From the NCBI GenBank assembly GCA_018136815.1, contig CM030943.1, forward strand, positions 272,046 through 336,045: a stretch of 64,000 nucleotides of DNA, given 5' to 3'. Source of the stretch: Isochrysis galbana (taxonomy: Eukaryota; Haptophyta; Isochrysidales; Isochrysidaceae). Shown piece by piece: positions 62,693 through 64,000 of this stretch; the first letter of the stretch is position 1, and the number at the start of each line of letters is the position of its first letter. Under the pieces are notes generated by a model that was not told where the DNA came from, searched no databases, and saw nothing but the letters and a program-made list of their open reading frames with translations. The translations under genes were made by a program, and so were the position numbers.

Positions 62693-64000
62693 CTACATGG
62701 GCCCCCAAACGCCACCTTCATCAACGGCTGCTCCATCAGGCATGCCATCGAGCTGCTGCTGGAAGTGTACGTTGGCCTTAAAGTCTGAGTAAAGCGTGAA
62801 AAGGACGTGAAGTGACTCCGTCAATGAGTTGTAGACGGGGATATCCAAGATGGCACACATAGCGCGCACAAGATCGGCAAGTTCAAGGTTGAGCTCTGCG
62901 TCAGGAAGCCGAACCTGCGTTGAACACCAAGCATACCCATCATTAGTCAGCCACACCCATCATCAGTCAGCCATAGGGCAAGCCAGATGATGGCAAGCGA
63001 AGCCCAAGATGTTGGCAATCTATAGAGCTTGAAAAGAGAGCCCACGCATTCGAATCCTCCCCACGCAAACAGTGTGCGTGCACTCACCGTATCCAGCATT
63101 TCCTCGAATTTGGCCGGCCAAATCTGCATGAGCGCTTCAATATCGGGCATTGGCTTGGAATACCTGAGTGTGTATGCGCAAAGTGGCAGGCTCTGGGTGG
63201 GAAGTAGAAAGCCGCATAACTTGTGGCTCTCCTTCGGCAAGGCAAGGGAGCTTCGGGAGGGTGCGCCCGGAAGTGGAAATGTTGGCAAGGCAAGAAACGC
63301 CTCGCCAGGGTGCGCCCAGAAGTCGAAATCCAATCGTCTACACTGAATGCAGTGAAGAAAGAACGGCCTGACGCGGCGGCCGTGAGTATGCCAGACAAGT
63401 GTAGTGGCAACTAGCGCACAGACTCACCGGACGGAAGGCGCCGGCTTCTGCATATGTAACTCCTTGATGCTGCTGATCCACTTGTTGATCTGGGCTGGCG
63501 ATTTCTCGGCACCCTCGATTGACTTCACCTTGGAAGCCATGTTTGCCACACCAGAAGCCTTAGACACCGCCTGCCGAATGAGGAAGTGCAAGATGAGTTA
63601 CACGTTGCCCACCAATTCACAAGAGGCCAACTCATGATGGCGCTAGCTGAGACAGGAAGCAATGCACGTCGCAGCGCTCCCGAACGACCTAATCCTGGTT
63701 TTGCCTTGTGCCTTGTACCCCCACTAGCCCAGGGACGTATGTTTTCATTGCAGCCGCTGGATCGATCCCCCATCCTGCCCGCCCCTTACGAGGGCTGGGG
63801 GTGCAAAACACCTTCAGCTGGAGTGTCAGCACTGTAGGATCACTTTGCGTCGCTGCCGTCTCATCGAGAACAGTTAGTCCAAGGTTGTCTGGTTTGCCAT
63901 CGGGTCGCGGCACTTTGACAAATGGGTCAATTTCTCCCACTGCCGGAATATACTCCGCCACAAAAGGCCGCATCTTCGTCTCGAGCTCGATATTGTGCGG
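62693..64000 (-). CDS. IFT46: Intraflagellar transport protein IFT46, 3' exons
   Basis: An IFT-B complex subunit that helps build cilia and flagella. Four exons are visible: 63812 to beyond 64000, 63428-63570, 63088-63163 and 62693-62914. The GT-AG introns are 241, 264 and 173 bp. The joined frame reads MRPFVAEYIPAVGEIDPFVK, VPRPDGKPDNLGLTVLDETA and SDPTVLTLQLK. Then come NKWISSIKELH, RYSKPMPDIEALMQIWPAKF, LADLVRAMCAILDIPVYNSL and ESLHVLFTLYSDFKAN. These correspond to the conserved C-terminal half of IFT46 in Chlamydomonas and animals. The splice between exons 2 and 3 falls inside an Arg codon (CG|G). The stop is at 62693-62695. The N-terminal part lies beyond the window. Confidence 0.95.

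Overview
The window is a stretch of a GC-rich nuclear genome from a unicellular, flagellated eukaryote. It has spliced genes with short GT-AG introns, intraflagellar transport, REJ/GPS polycystin-type and PHLPP-type proteins, and two exact 100-base N blocks that mark scaffold gaps. Long PPPSPPP proline tracts, high GC, long C/T and G runs and dense GC-rich retroposons fit a flagellate alga, for example a haptophyte-like one. That assignment is an inference.

Layout. 1-4.2 kb: the end of a methyltransferase-like gene (+) and a class II asparagine synthetase (-) whose 5' exon is lost in a gap. 4.2-7.8 kb: tandem repeats and retroposons. 7.8-17 kb: one very large REJ/IPT/GPS membrane protein gene (-), split into two frames by a 13-base G run. 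17-26.7 kb: a LINE copy carrying a SINE-like insertion, Ty3/Gypsy remnants and one unrecognised gene. 27-28.2 kb: a two-exon ketopantoate reductase-like gene. 28.2-31 kb: a LINE reverse transcriptase split by a hAT element with an exact 8-bp target duplication. 31-38 kb: small hypothetical genes, a chimeric retroposon and a hAT-like transposase remnant. 38.3-39.2 kb: an SRR1-domain gene running into the second gap. 40-47 kb: repeats and short ORFs. 47.7-49.8 kb: a five-exon WD40-like gene. 51.5-52.8 kb: an AIFM2/NDH-2-like FAD oxidoreductase. 56.5-58 kb: a PHLPP-like PP2C gene. 59-62 kb: repeats. 62.7-64 kb: the 3' exons of IFT46 (-).

The genes are unrelated housekeeping or structural genes and do not form an operon. 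The unifying theme is the repeat content. A family of long (about 750-880 bp) GC-rich SINE-like retroposons is recognisable by 15-18 bp target-site duplications. It has two subfamilies (called A and B here) with a shared body but different 3' tails. The A tail resembles 3' tails of other GC-rich retroposon and LINE-like fragments in the window. The LINEs themselves appear to start with a small hairpin just upstream of an ATG, and the hairpin shows a compensatory base-pair change between copies.
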